Source of the DNA: Roseovarius sp.
GTDB taxonomy: Bacteria > Pseudomonadota > Alphaproteobacteria > Rhodobacterales > Rhodobacteraceae
NCBI GenBank assembly: GCA_007125415.1
Contig: SLDH01000407.1
Coordinates: 1 to 11,404, forward strand
Direction of reading: 5' to 3'
Length of the DNA stretch: 11,404 bases
The first letter of the stretch is position 1. Every line of letters starts with the position of its first letter. Positions 1-6,490 of the stretch are shown here, in pieces. The notes under the pieces are model-generated. The model was not told where the DNA came from and made no database searches. It worked only from the letters and a program-made list of their open reading frames with translations. A program made the translations under genes and the position numbers.

Positions 1-1614
1 CCGTCGGATATCATCGAAACCGATTACGAGATCGGTCAGGACAACATCACCCCCTCGATCGGGCCATTCGGCCTGGACATCCACAACCCGGTGTTTCTGG
101 TCTCGGGGCTGTTGACGGTGGCCTTCGTGATCCTGACGCTCGCCTTTCAGACGCAGGCCGAGCCGATGTTCACCGCCATGCGCGGCTTTCTGACTTCCAA
201 CTTCGACTGGTTCTTCCTGATTGCGGGCAACATCTTCGTGCTGGTCTGCCTCGGGATACTGATATCGCCGCTGGGCAAAGTCCGGATCGGCGGGGCGGAT
301 GCCACCCCCGATTACGGCTATGCGGGATGGTTCGCCATGCTCTTCGCCGCCGGGATGGGCATCGGGCTGATGTTCTTTGGCGTGCTCGAACCGGTCTACT
401 ACTTCGCCACGCCCTGGGGCGACCAGCCGCTGATGCGCGGCATCGGCGTGGTGGATGGCGAACTGATGGATCCGGCTGCGGTCGAGGCCGCACGCCTGAC
501 CGCCATGGCGGCGACCATCTATCACTGGGGCCTGCACCCCTGGGCGATCTATGCGGTGGTGGCGCTGTCGCTGGCGCTCTTTGCCTATAACAAGGGGCTG
601 CCGCTGACCGTGCGTTCGATCTTCTACCCGCTGCTGGGCGAGCGTGTCTGGGGCTGGCCGGGACATTTGATCGACATACTGGCGGTGATGGCCACCCTCT
701 TCGGGCTGGCGACCTCACTCGGCTTCGGCGCACAGCAGGCCGCGGCGGGGATCGGGTTCGTCTTCGGAATGGAGGGCGCGGGCGACAGTGTGAATTTCGC
801 CGTCATCCTGACCGGGATCATCACCGCGATGGCGCTGATCTCGGTGATCCGGGGGCTGGACGGCGGGGTCAAGCGCCTCTCCGAATTGAACATGATCCTG
901 GCGATCCTGCTGATGCTGTTCGTCATCTTCGCGGGCCCGACCATGACGCTCGTCACGCAGTTCTTCGGCAATCTTGGCGCGTATTTCTCGGAAATCGCGG
1001 CATTGTCGAACCCGGTGGGCCGCGATGACGATGGCTTCCGCCAGGGGTGGACGGCCTTTTACTGGGCCTGGTGGATAAGCTGGTCGCCCTTCGTCGGCAT
1101 GTTCATCGCCCGGGTCAGCCGGGGCCGCACAGTGCGCGAATTCATCTTCTGCGTGCTGCTGATCCCCACCATCGTTTCGGCAATCTGGATGACCAGCTTC
1201 GGCGGCACCGCAATCCAGCAGGTGATCGATCGCGTGCAGGAAGCCGCCGTCTACGGGTTCGTCGTTGCCGACTACGTCCCTGAGCTGTCGCTCTTCGGGA
1301 TGCTGTCGGAGCTGCCCATGGCGACCGTGACCTCACTGATCGGGATCGCGCTGGTGATCGTGTTCTTCGTCACCTCGTCGGACTCAGGCTCGCTGGTGAT
1401 CGACACCATCACCGCCGGTGGCAAGATCAACGCGCCGGTCAGCCAGCGCATCTTCTGGGTGATCTTCGAGGGGCTGCTGGCGGCGGCGCTGCTGCTGGGA
1501 GGCGGGCTTCTCGCCTTGCAGGCGGCGGCGGTATCCGCGGGTCTGCCCTTTGCGATCGTGCTGTTGATCGCCTGCTATGCGCTGATCAGGGGGCTGATGG
1601 CCGAGCCGCGATAG
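1..1614 (+). CDS. BCCT-family betaine/choline/carnitine-type transporter (5' end outside window)
   Basis: This is a secondary transporter of the inner membrane, of the betaine/choline/carnitine transporter family, importing a quaternary ammonium or similar osmolyte, most likely with Na+. The frame is open from base 1. The codons before the first GTG (base 91) read as the usual family N-terminus (TDYEIGQDNI, FGLDIHNPVF), so the true start lies upstream. About 12 hydrophobic segments are present. Codons 118-122 give the GMGIG motif of the Na+-coupled members. Codons 355-361 (WAWWISW) give the aromatic substrate box of TM8, followed by SPFVGMFIARVSRGRT. The protein ends a few residues after the last membrane helix, so it lacks the long charged C-terminal osmosensing tail of BetP. 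The exact substrate (glycine betaine, choline, carnitine or DMSP) cannot be told from sequence. An intrinsic terminator follows, so this is the end of a transcript. Confidence 0.95.
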   Translation, partial: PSDIIETDYEIGQDNITPSIGPFGLDIHNPVFLVSGLLTVAFVILTLAFQTQAEPMFTAMRGFLTSNFDWFFLIAGNIFVLVCLGILISPLGKVRIGGADATPDYGYAGWFAMLFAAGMGIGLMFFGVLEPVYYFATPWGDQPLMRGIGVVDGELMDPAAVEAARLTAMAATIYHWGLHPWAIYAVVALSLALFAYNKGLPLTVRSIFYPLLGERVWGWPGHLIDILAVMATLFGLATSLGFGAQQAAAGIGFVFGMEGAGDSVNFAVILTGIITAMALISVIRGLDGGVKRLSELNMILAILLMLFVIFAGPTMTLVTQFFGNLGAYFSEIAALSNPVGRDDDGFRQGWTAFYWAWWISWSPFVGMFIARVSRGRTVREFIFCVLLIPTIVSAIWMTSFGGTAIQQVIDRVQEAAVYGFVVADYVPELSLFGMLSELPMATVTSLIGIALVIVFFVTSSDSGSLVIDTITAGGKINAPVSQRIFWVIFEGLLAAALLLGGGLLALQAAAVSAGLPFAIVLLIACYALIRGLMAEPR

Positions 1615-1644
1615 TGCCAGGGTCCACCCACCTGGCATGATCCG

Positions 1645-1674
1645 AAGGGGGCGCCACCACGGCGCCCCCCTTTT
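1645..1674 (+). terminator. Intrinsic terminator after the BCCT transporter gene
   Basis: A perfect 9-bp inverted repeat (GGGGGCGCC at 1647-1655, GGCGCCCCC at 1661-1669) encloses a 5-nt loop. It is followed by C and four T residues. It begins about 30 bases after the transporter stop codon, the normal place for a Rho-independent terminator. The T run is short, but the stem is very stable. Confidence 0.85.
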
Positions 1675-1997
1675 CATGGGGCAGGCAGCTTTGCGCATCC
1701 CCGAACCGATGGCCATGCTGCGGCAAGGCGTGAAGCACGAGGTCCCCCCCGGGATGTCAACGGTTTCGCGCCGGCTCCTTCCGCTCCCGCGCGGTCCGGC
1801 GCCGGGCCACGGACGGGTGATCGACGTGACCCGCCCGATCGGCGGGGGGGCCTGCCGCGCCACAGGCGGTGGCGGTCTCCACCGGCCTTTCCCTTCACGC
1901 TCGTGTTGTTGCTCATGTGCCCTGCCATCTGGCGCGGCCTCTCCACGGAGAAACGCTGAAGCTGCGCTGATCTGCGGCGATGAGCCATGAAATGACC

Positions 1998-2018
1998 CCC
2001 GGCATCTTGCATGCCGGG
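1998..2018 (+). promoter_or_regulatory. Perfect 8-bp hairpin in the leader of the PLP-enzyme gene
   Basis: CCCGGCAT at 1998-2005 and ATGCCGGG at 2011-2018 form a perfect inverted repeat around a CTTGC loop. It ends 48 bases before the chosen start codon at 2067 and is followed by CATCTTT rather than a clean T tract. It may be an attenuator-like hairpin, a weak terminator for read-through from upstream, or a dyad operator. The sequence does not decide between these. Confidence 0.35.
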
Positions 2019-2051
2019 CATCTTTGCTCTTGAGTGCTGTGCGTTGCAAAA

Positions 2052-2058
2052 GGGGAGG
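2052..2058 (+). promoter_or_regulatory. Ribosome binding site deciding the GTG start at 2067
   Basis: GGGGAGG is a near-ideal Shine-Dalgarno sequence with an 8-nt spacer to the GTG at 2067. The more upstream in-frame GTG at 2034 has no comparable site and would add 11 residues that do not look like the family. This supports 2067 as the start. Confidence 0.75.
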
Positions 2059-2066
2059 ACGCAGAG

Positions 2067-3290
2067 GTGCAGGCACTGGACACCGATTTCGTCAGGGCGC
2101 AATTTCCGGCCTTCGAGGAGCCGAGCCTGAAGGGGCAGGCGTTTTTCGAGAATGCCGGCGGCTCCTACACCTGCCGCCCTGTGATCGAGCGGCTGGACAG
2201 GTTCTATCGCCAACGCAAGGTGCAGCCCTATGCGCCCTATGAGGCGAGCCGACAGGGCGGGCAGGAAATGGACGAGGCGCGCGAGCGGCTGGCAGCCCTT
2301 CTGGGCGTGGCCACCGACGAGGTGAGCTTCGGCCCCTCCACTACGCAGAACACTTATGTTCTGGCGCAGGCTTTCCGCCGCTTCATCACACCGGGCGAGG
2401 CGATCATCGTGACCGATCAGGACCACGAGGCGAATTCCGGTCCGTGGCGCAGGCTGGCCGAGGAGGGGATCGAGATCCGTGAGTGGAAGATCGACCCCGA
2501 TACAGGGCATCTGCCGCTCGACCGGCTGGAAGACCTGCTGGACGAGGATGTCCGGCTGGTCTGTTTCCCGCATTGCTCCAACATTGTCGGCGAGGTGAAC
2601 CCGGTGGTGGAGATCACCGCGCGGGCGCATGCCGCCGGTGCCTTTGTCTGTGTCGATGGCGTTTCCTACGCCCCGCACGGCTTTTTCAATGTCGGGCAGA
2701 CCGGCCCCGACATCTATCTTTTTTCCAGCTACAAGACCTACGGGCCCCATCAGGGCGTGATGGTCATCCGTCGCGAACTGGGGCAGTTGCTGCCCAATCA
2801 GGGGCACCATTTCAACGGTGATGTCCTCTATCAGCGCTTCACACCGGCAGGGCCTGATCATGCGCAGGTCGCCGCCTGTGCGGGCATGGCCGATTACATG
2901 GATGCGCTTGCTGCTCATCACGGCATCACGGGTGATCCGGCTGCCCGCGCCACGCGGGTGCATGATCTGATGCGCGCCCACGAAACCGTCCTCCTGCAGC
3001 CTCTGCTCGATTATCTGGCCAGCAAGAACAAGGTCCGCCTCATCGGGCCGAGGGAGGCGTCCCGCAAGGCACCCACCGTCGCAGTGGAACTGGCGGGCGC
3101 GGGCGAGGCGGCGGCAGAGGCGCTTGCGTCGCACGGCATCATGGCGGGGGGCGGTGATTTCTACGGCTCGCGGCCGCTGCAAAGCATGGGTGTGGATCTC
3201 GGCAAGGGCGTTCTGCGGCTGAGTTTCGTGCATTACACGACGAAGGCCGAGATGGATCATCTGCTGGAGGCACTGGACAGCTTATTGTGA
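2067..3290 (+). CDS. PLP-dependent aminotransferase class V, cysteine-desulfurase-like (VC1184 subfamily)
   Basis: The gene encodes a 407-residue cytosolic fold-type I PLP enzyme. D119-H120 supplies the His that stacks on the cofactor. D197 lies in CVDGVSYAPHG, and K223 in SSYKTYGPH is the Schiff-base lysine. The FFENAGGS opening and YAPHG...YKTYGPH pattern match the VC1184-type 'cysteine desulfurase family' proteins rather than SufS or IscS. In true desulfurases a catalytic Cys sits in the C-terminal active-site loop. Here the corresponding stretch (GIMAGGGDFYGSRPL) has no Cys, so sulfur transfer from cysteine is doubtful. An aminotransferase, epimerase or lyase role is possible, and the substrate is unknown. 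The GTG start is chosen for its Shine-Dalgarno sequence. No suf or isc genes are nearby. The gene ends 51 bases before phr, and its stop codon overlaps the putative phr promoter. Confidence 0.88.
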   Translation: MQALDTDFVRAQFPAFEEPSLKGQAFFENAGGSYTCRPVIERLDRFYRQRKVQPYAPYEASRQGGQEMDEARERLAALLGVATDEVSFGPSTTQNTYVLAQAFRRFITPGEAIIVTDQDHEANSGPWRRLAEEGIEIREWKIDPDTGHLPLDRLEDLLDEDVRLVCFPHCSNIVGEVNPVVEITARAHAAGAFVCVDGVSYAPHGFFNVGQTGPDIYLFSSYKTYGPHQGVMVIRRELGQLLPNQGHHFNGDVLYQRFTPAGPDHAQVAACAGMADYMDALAAHHGITGDPAARATRVHDLMRAHETVLLQPLLDYLASKNKVRLIGPREASRKAPTVAVELAGAGEAAAEALASHGIMAGGGDFYGSRPLQSMGVDLGKGVLRLSFVHYTTKAEMDHLLEALDSLL

Positions 3291-3317
3291 TCTGCGAAGG
3301 ATCGCGCCGCGTATGAG
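3288..3317 (+). promoter_or_regulatory. Putative RpoE (ECF sigma) type promoter for the phr-cfa transcript
   Basis: TGATCT (3288-3293), an 18-nt spacer and TATGAG (3312-3317) match the TGATC-N18-TA(A/T)GA-type promoter that I recall for the singlet-oxygen-responsive sigma factor RpoE of Rhodobacter sphaeroides. The -35 element begins on the TGA stop codon of the preceding gene. Transcription would start near 3323-3325, leaving a leader of about 20 bases with GCAGGA before the phr ATG at 3342. In R. sphaeroides phrA and cfaA are known RpoE targets, and the same two genes follow here. The match is by eye. Confidence 0.6.
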
Positions 3318-3341
3318 ACCAAAAGCAGGACGATACAGAGC

Positions 3342-4757
3342 ATGATCAGACCCACATTGCTGTGGCTGCGCCGCGATCTGCGCCTCAGCGATCATCCGGC
3401 ACTCGTGGCGGCGGTGGCGCGTGGCGCACCGGTGATTCCGGTTTTCATCCACGATGAAACCGTCGATGCAATTGGCGCTGCGCCGAAATGGCGTCTGGGC
3501 CTCTCGCTTGCCGATCTTGCAGCCAGGCTGGAGAATGCGGGGAGTCGCCTTATCCTGCGGCGCGGCGATGCGCTGGGCACCTTGCAGGCCCTCGTTGCCG
3601 AGACGGGGGCAGGGGCCGTGCACTGGTCGCGCGCCTATGATCCCGATGCCATTGCCCGCGACAAGGCCGTCAAGGCCGCGTTGCGCCAGGAGGGCGTGGA
3701 GGCCGAAAGCCACAACGCGCATCTGCTCTTCGAGCCCTGGACCGTCGAGACCAGGACAGGCGGGCTCTACAGGGTCTACACACCCTTCTGGCGCGCGGTG
3801 AAGGATCGTGAGGTGCCAGCGCCCGTTGCCGCCCCGCAGGCGATTCCCGCCCCGCAAACCTGGCCTGCCTCCGATGCGCTGGAGGATTGGCGCATGGGCG
3901 CGGCGATGGCACGGGGCAGGGCGGTCTGCGCACCTTTTCAGCGTGTGGGAGAGGCGGCGGCGCAGGGCAGGCTGGGCTGGTTCATCGGCAACGCGCTCGC
4001 GGCCTATGGCGAGGACCGGGATTTTCCGGCGCGCGACGGCACCTCGGGCCTGTCGGAGAACCTGACCTATGGCGAGATTTCGGTGCGGACCTGCTGGCAT
4101 GCCGGGATGCGCGCCCATCAGGGCGGGGTCAGGGGCGCGGAGACATGGCTCAAGGAGCTTGTCTGGCGCGAGTTCGCCTATCATCTGATGTATCACACAC
4201 CGCATATCCTCAGTGCCAGCTGGCGCGAGGAATGGGCGGCGTTTCCGTGGCAGACCGATGAGGACCATCCGCATGTGATCGCCTGGAAACGGGGCCGCAC
4301 CGGCGTGCCCTTCGTGGATGCCGCCATGCGCGAGATGTATGTGACCGGCAAGATGCATAATCGCGCCCGGATGATCGTGGGCAGCTACCTGACCAAACAT
4401 CTGCTGAGCCACTGGAAGATCGGCGAGCGATGGTTCGCCGACTGTCTGACCGATTGGGACCCGGCATCGAATGCGATGGGCTGGCAATGGGTGGCCGGCT
4501 CGGGCGCGGACGCGTCGCCCTTTTTCCGGGTCTTCAACCCCGAGACACAGCTCGACAAGTTCGACCCCGGTCACCGTTACGCAAGGACGTGGATTGCCGA
4601 AGGGCAGGCGCAGCCGCCCGCGCAGGCGCTGTCCTATTTCGACGCGGTGCCAGAAAGCTGGGGCCTTTCGCCCGACGCTCCCTATCCGGCACCGGTCGTG
4701 GCGATGAAGGAGGGGCGTGCGCGCGCCCTCGAAGCCTATGCGGAGCGCGGCTTTTGA
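3342..4757 (+). CDS. phr: Class I CPD photolyase (deoxyribodipyrimidine photo-lyase)
   Basis: The 471-residue enzyme uses blue or near-UV light and reduced FAD to split cyclobutane pyrimidine dimers. The N-terminal alpha/beta antenna domain (about 1-130) opens with TLLWLRRDLRLSDHPAL. The C-terminal FAD domain carries E272-L-V-W275 (E274/W277 of E. coli PhrB), H339-N340-R-A-R-M344 (H340/N341/M345), and GWQW at 380-383 ahead of the RVFNP motif. The electron-transfer Trp triad appears intact as W303, W358 and W381 (E. coli W306, W359, W382). K337 stands where E. coli has W338. No HisXXHis-type signature of (6-4) photolyases was seen. The start has GCAGGA 11 bases upstream. It is likely transcribed from the ECF-type promoter just before it, and cfa follows after 77 bases. 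The antenna cofactor (MTHF or other) cannot be called. Confidence 0.95.
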   Translation: MIRPTLLWLRRDLRLSDHPALVAAVARGAPVIPVFIHDETVDAIGAAPKWRLGLSLADLAARLENAGSRLILRRGDALGTLQALVAETGAGAVHWSRAYDPDAIARDKAVKAALRQEGVEAESHNAHLLFEPWTVETRTGGLYRVYTPFWRAVKDREVPAPVAAPQAIPAPQTWPASDALEDWRMGAAMARGRAVCAPFQRVGEAAAQGRLGWFIGNALAAYGEDRDFPARDGTSGLSENLTYGEISVRTCWHAGMRAHQGGVRGAETWLKELVWREFAYHLMYHTPHILSASWREEWAAFPWQTDEDHPHVIAWKRGRTGVPFVDAAMREMYVTGKMHNRARMIVGSYLTKHLLSHWKIGERWFADCLTDWDPASNAMGWQWVAGSGADASPFFRVFNPETQLDKFDPGHRYARTWIAEGQAQPPAQALSYFDAVPESWGLSPDAPYPAPVVAMKEGRARALEAYAERGF

Positions 4758-4774
4758 GCGGGGGAGGAAACGCC

Positions 4775-4803
4775 TTGCCGGGCAGTGCCCTTGGCCCTAG
4801 CTT
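4775..4803 (+). promoter_or_regulatory. Possible sigma-70-type promoter upstream of cfa
   Basis: TTGCCG (4775-4780), a 17-nt spacer and TAGCTT (4798-4803) lie in the 77-base gap between phr and cfa, about 30 bases before the cfa ATG. The -35 is reasonable and the -10 is poor by E. coli standards, though relaxed -10 boxes are common in Rhodobacteraceae. It would let cfa and the genes after it be expressed without phr. Confidence 0.35.
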
Positions 4804-4834
4804 GCCCGAAATCCAGGATGGGGGACGCGGATCA

Positions 4835-6043
4835 ATGATCCTGACCGAAACAACCGGCCAGAAAGACCTGCCACGATATTTTGCAAGCGTCTTCACGACA
4901 GCAAGGACGATCAACACCGGACGCGTCGATTTTCATCTGCCCGATGGACGCATCTTTCGTGCCGAGGGCCAGCGCCCCGGTGCGGTCGGGGTGGTGCAGA
5001 TCCATAACGAGGACTGTTTCGCGCGGCTCGTGCGCGAGGGCTATCTGGGGTTTTGCGATGCCTATCTGGAGGGCTGGTGGTCCACCCCGGATCTTCAGGC
5101 CCTGATGGATTTCATCCATGATGACAATGACAGCCTCTATGACGGCTTTCCCGGCATGGCGCTGGTGCGGATTTATGAGCGGATGCGCCACTGGCTGAGG
5201 CGCAATTCCCGCACTCAGGCACGCCGCAACATCAGCTATCATTATGACCTGGGAAACGATTTCTACAGCCTCTGGCTGGATGAAACGATGACCTATTCCT
5301 CGGCCCTGTTCGAGACGGGGCAGGAGGATATGGAAAAGGCGCAGACTGCGAAATATGCCAGCATGGTCGATCAGATGGGGGTGCGCCCCGGGGATCACGT
5401 GCTGGAGATCGGCTGTGGCTGGGGCGGCTTTGCCGAATATGCCGCGCGAGAACGAGGGCTCAAGGTGACGGGCCTCACGATCAGCGAGGAACAGTTGAAA
5501 TACGGGCGCGAACGGATCGAGAAGGCGGGCCTTTCGGACCGGGTCGAGCTGAAGTTGCAGGATTACCGGGACGAGCGCGGATCCTATGACGGCATTGCCT
5601 CCATCGAGATGTTCGAGGCCGTGGGCGAGAAATACTGGCCCGTCTATTTCAATACCATCCGCGACCGGCTGCGCCCGGGCCGTCAGGCGACCTTGCAGGT
5701 GATCACGGTGCCCGATCACCGCTTTCACCTCTACCGCCGCGATACCGATTTCATCCAGAAATACATCTTCCCCGGTGGCATGTTGCCAAGCTGCGCCGCG
5801 CTGCGCGCCGAGGCCTCCCGTGCCGGGCTGACCGTGGAGCGTGAAATCCCGTTCGGCGAAAGCTATGATCTGACCTTGCGGCGCTGGTATGAGACGTTCA
5901 ACGAAAAATGGGATCAGGTGGCCGCGCTCGGGTTCGATGACAGGTTCCGCAGGATGTGGAATTTCTACCTGACCTCTTGCGCATCCTCTTTCATGAGCCG
6001 AAACTGCGATGTGGTTCAGATCACTCTTGCAAGGCCCGGATGA
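4835..6043 (+). CDS. cfa: Cyclopropane-fatty-acid synthase family SAM methyltransferase
   Basis: The 402-residue protein belongs to the CFA/mycolic acid cyclopropane synthase family. Members transfer a methylene group from S-adenosylmethionine to the cis double bond of membrane phospholipid acyl chains. The family signature YHYDLGNDFYSLWLD lies around residues 130-145. Motif I for SAM binding is VLEIGCGWGG at 189-198. It is followed by EMFEAVGEKYW and, further on, the KYIFPGGMLPS stretch. At the place of the active-site-region Cys (C139 in E. coli, YSC) this protein has Y154-S155-S156. Replacing this Cys is not fatal to the E. coli enzyme, so activity is still plausible. The ATG at 4835 has GGGGG ten bases upstream. 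The frame is open further upstream into phr, but those residues are not family-like. It abuts trgA. A related methyltransferase that modifies the acyl chain differently is the main alternative. Confidence 0.92.
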   Translation: MILTETTGQKDLPRYFASVFTTARTINTGRVDFHLPDGRIFRAEGQRPGAVGVVQIHNEDCFARLVREGYLGFCDAYLEGWWSTPDLQALMDFIHDDNDSLYDGFPGMALVRIYERMRHWLRRNSRTQARRNISYHYDLGNDFYSLWLDETMTYSSALFETGQEDMEKAQTAKYASMVDQMGVRPGDHVLEIGCGWGGFAEYAARERGLKVTGLTISEEQLKYGRERIEKAGLSDRVELKLQDYRDERGSYDGIASIEMFEAVGEKYWPVYFNTIRDRLRPGRQATLQVITVPDHRFHLYRRDTDFIQKYIFPGGMLPSCAALRAEASRAGLTVEREIPFGESYDLTLRRWYETFNEKWDQVAALGFDDRFRRMWNFYLTSCASSFMSRNCDVVQITLARPG

Positions 6044-6061
6044 ATGCCGCTCACCGATAGC

Positions 6062-6490
6062 ATGCCGACCGCCGCCAAGCTCGTCTCCGCGATCCTGCTG
6101 GCTGCGGTCGCCTGGTTTGCCTGCGATGCGATCCGCCCGCTTCTGCCGGAGCAAACGCAATTCGGCTGGTTCAATTATTTGGGTGCAGGCATCGGGCTCA
6201 TCGTGGGGTGGCGCGTCATCGGCAGACGCGTGCAGGGGGGTATGTTCGAGGCCCTGAGCGGCGGGCTGACCGGTGCGGCGGCGCTGGTGTTCTGGAACCT
6301 GCTCGCGCAGAGCTTCAATCAGATGCTGGCCAACGCCTTGTCGCGCAAGTATTCCGGGCCGCTCGAAGGGCTTGTGGGCGTCTTCTACATCGCCGTCGAT
6401 TACACGCAGTATCTTGCGGACCTCAGGGTTCTGGCAATCATCATCGGGGGCAGTGTCCTGACGGCACTTGTGGCCAATCGCTTTGCCTGA
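6062..6490 (+). CDS. trgA: TrgA family membrane protein (tellurite-resistance associated)
   Basis: This is a small inner-membrane protein of 142 residues with about four hydrophobic helices (roughly 5-24, 36-54, 65-87, 118-140). It matches the TrgA family of Rhodobacteraceae in its N-terminus (MPTAAKLVSAI), LLPEQTQFGWFNY, the GLIVGWRVIG stretch and the GGLTGAAALVFWNL helix. TrgA was named in Rhodobacter sphaeroides, where trgAB next to cysK contributes to high-level tellurite resistance. Its biochemical role is unknown. The start is uncertain. The ATG at 6044 directly follows the cfa stop and has AAGG nine bases upstream, whereas the ATG at 6062 gives the family's conserved N-terminus but has no clear Shine-Dalgarno. 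I chose 6062 on homology. Either way translation is probably coupled to cfa. Confidence 0.85.
   Translation: MPTAAKLVSAILLAAVAWFACDAIRPLLPEQTQFGWFNYLGAGIGLIVGWRVIGRRVQGGMFEALSGGLTGAAALVFWNLLAQSFNQMLANALSRKYSGPLEGLVGVFYIAVDYTQYLADLRVLAIIIGGSVLTALVANRFA

Larger units (their letters stand above)
1675..2066. other. Gene-free intergenic stretch with potential RNA structure
   Basis: No reading frame here looks like a protein. The frames that are open have arginine/proline-rich compositions typical of GC-rich noncoding frames. Several inverted repeats stand out. C1744-C1750 can pair with G1844-G1850, extended by AGG (1740-1742) with CCT (1851-1853) around one bulged T. Inside lie hairpins at 1793-1808 and 1814-1833. 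A 6-bp hairpin at 1858-1874 competes with an alternative stem, GGTGG/CCACC, at 1868-1883. This could be a structured leader or small RNA, but GC-rich DNA gives such pairings by chance, and I recognise no known riboswitch consensus. Confidence 0.3.

Noticed and set aside
1638..1643. TGATCC just after the BCCT gene as an ECF -35 element
   Set aside because: At 18 bases spacing the -10 position falls in the GC-only arm of the terminator, so no promoter is possible there.
1637..1990. A 117-codon plus-strand open frame in the intergenic region
   Set aside because: It starts inside the terminator region without a ribosome binding site and has Pro/Arg/Gly/Cys-rich noncoding composition.
1968..1996. 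A second TGATCTGCG-type box upstream of the PLP-enzyme gene, as a possible RpoE -35
   Set aside because: At 17 or 18 bases spacing the -10 would be AATGAC or ATGACC, lacking the leading TA. The match is clearly poorer than the phr one.
1674..3260. A 528-residue open frame on the minus strand
   Set aside because: It lies opposite the clearly conserved PLP-enzyme gene, has His/Arg/Ala-rich antisense composition, matches no family I know, and crosses the intergenic region and terminator.
3282..4574. A 430-residue open frame on the minus strand
   Set aside because: It is a shadow of the photolyase gene, with no recognisable motif and composition driven by the sense codons.
4430..4834. An upstream in-frame extension of cfa into phr
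   Set aside because: The added 135 residues overlap the conserved end of the photolyase and resemble no CFA synthase. The ATG at 4835 has its own Shine-Dalgarno and the expected N-terminus.
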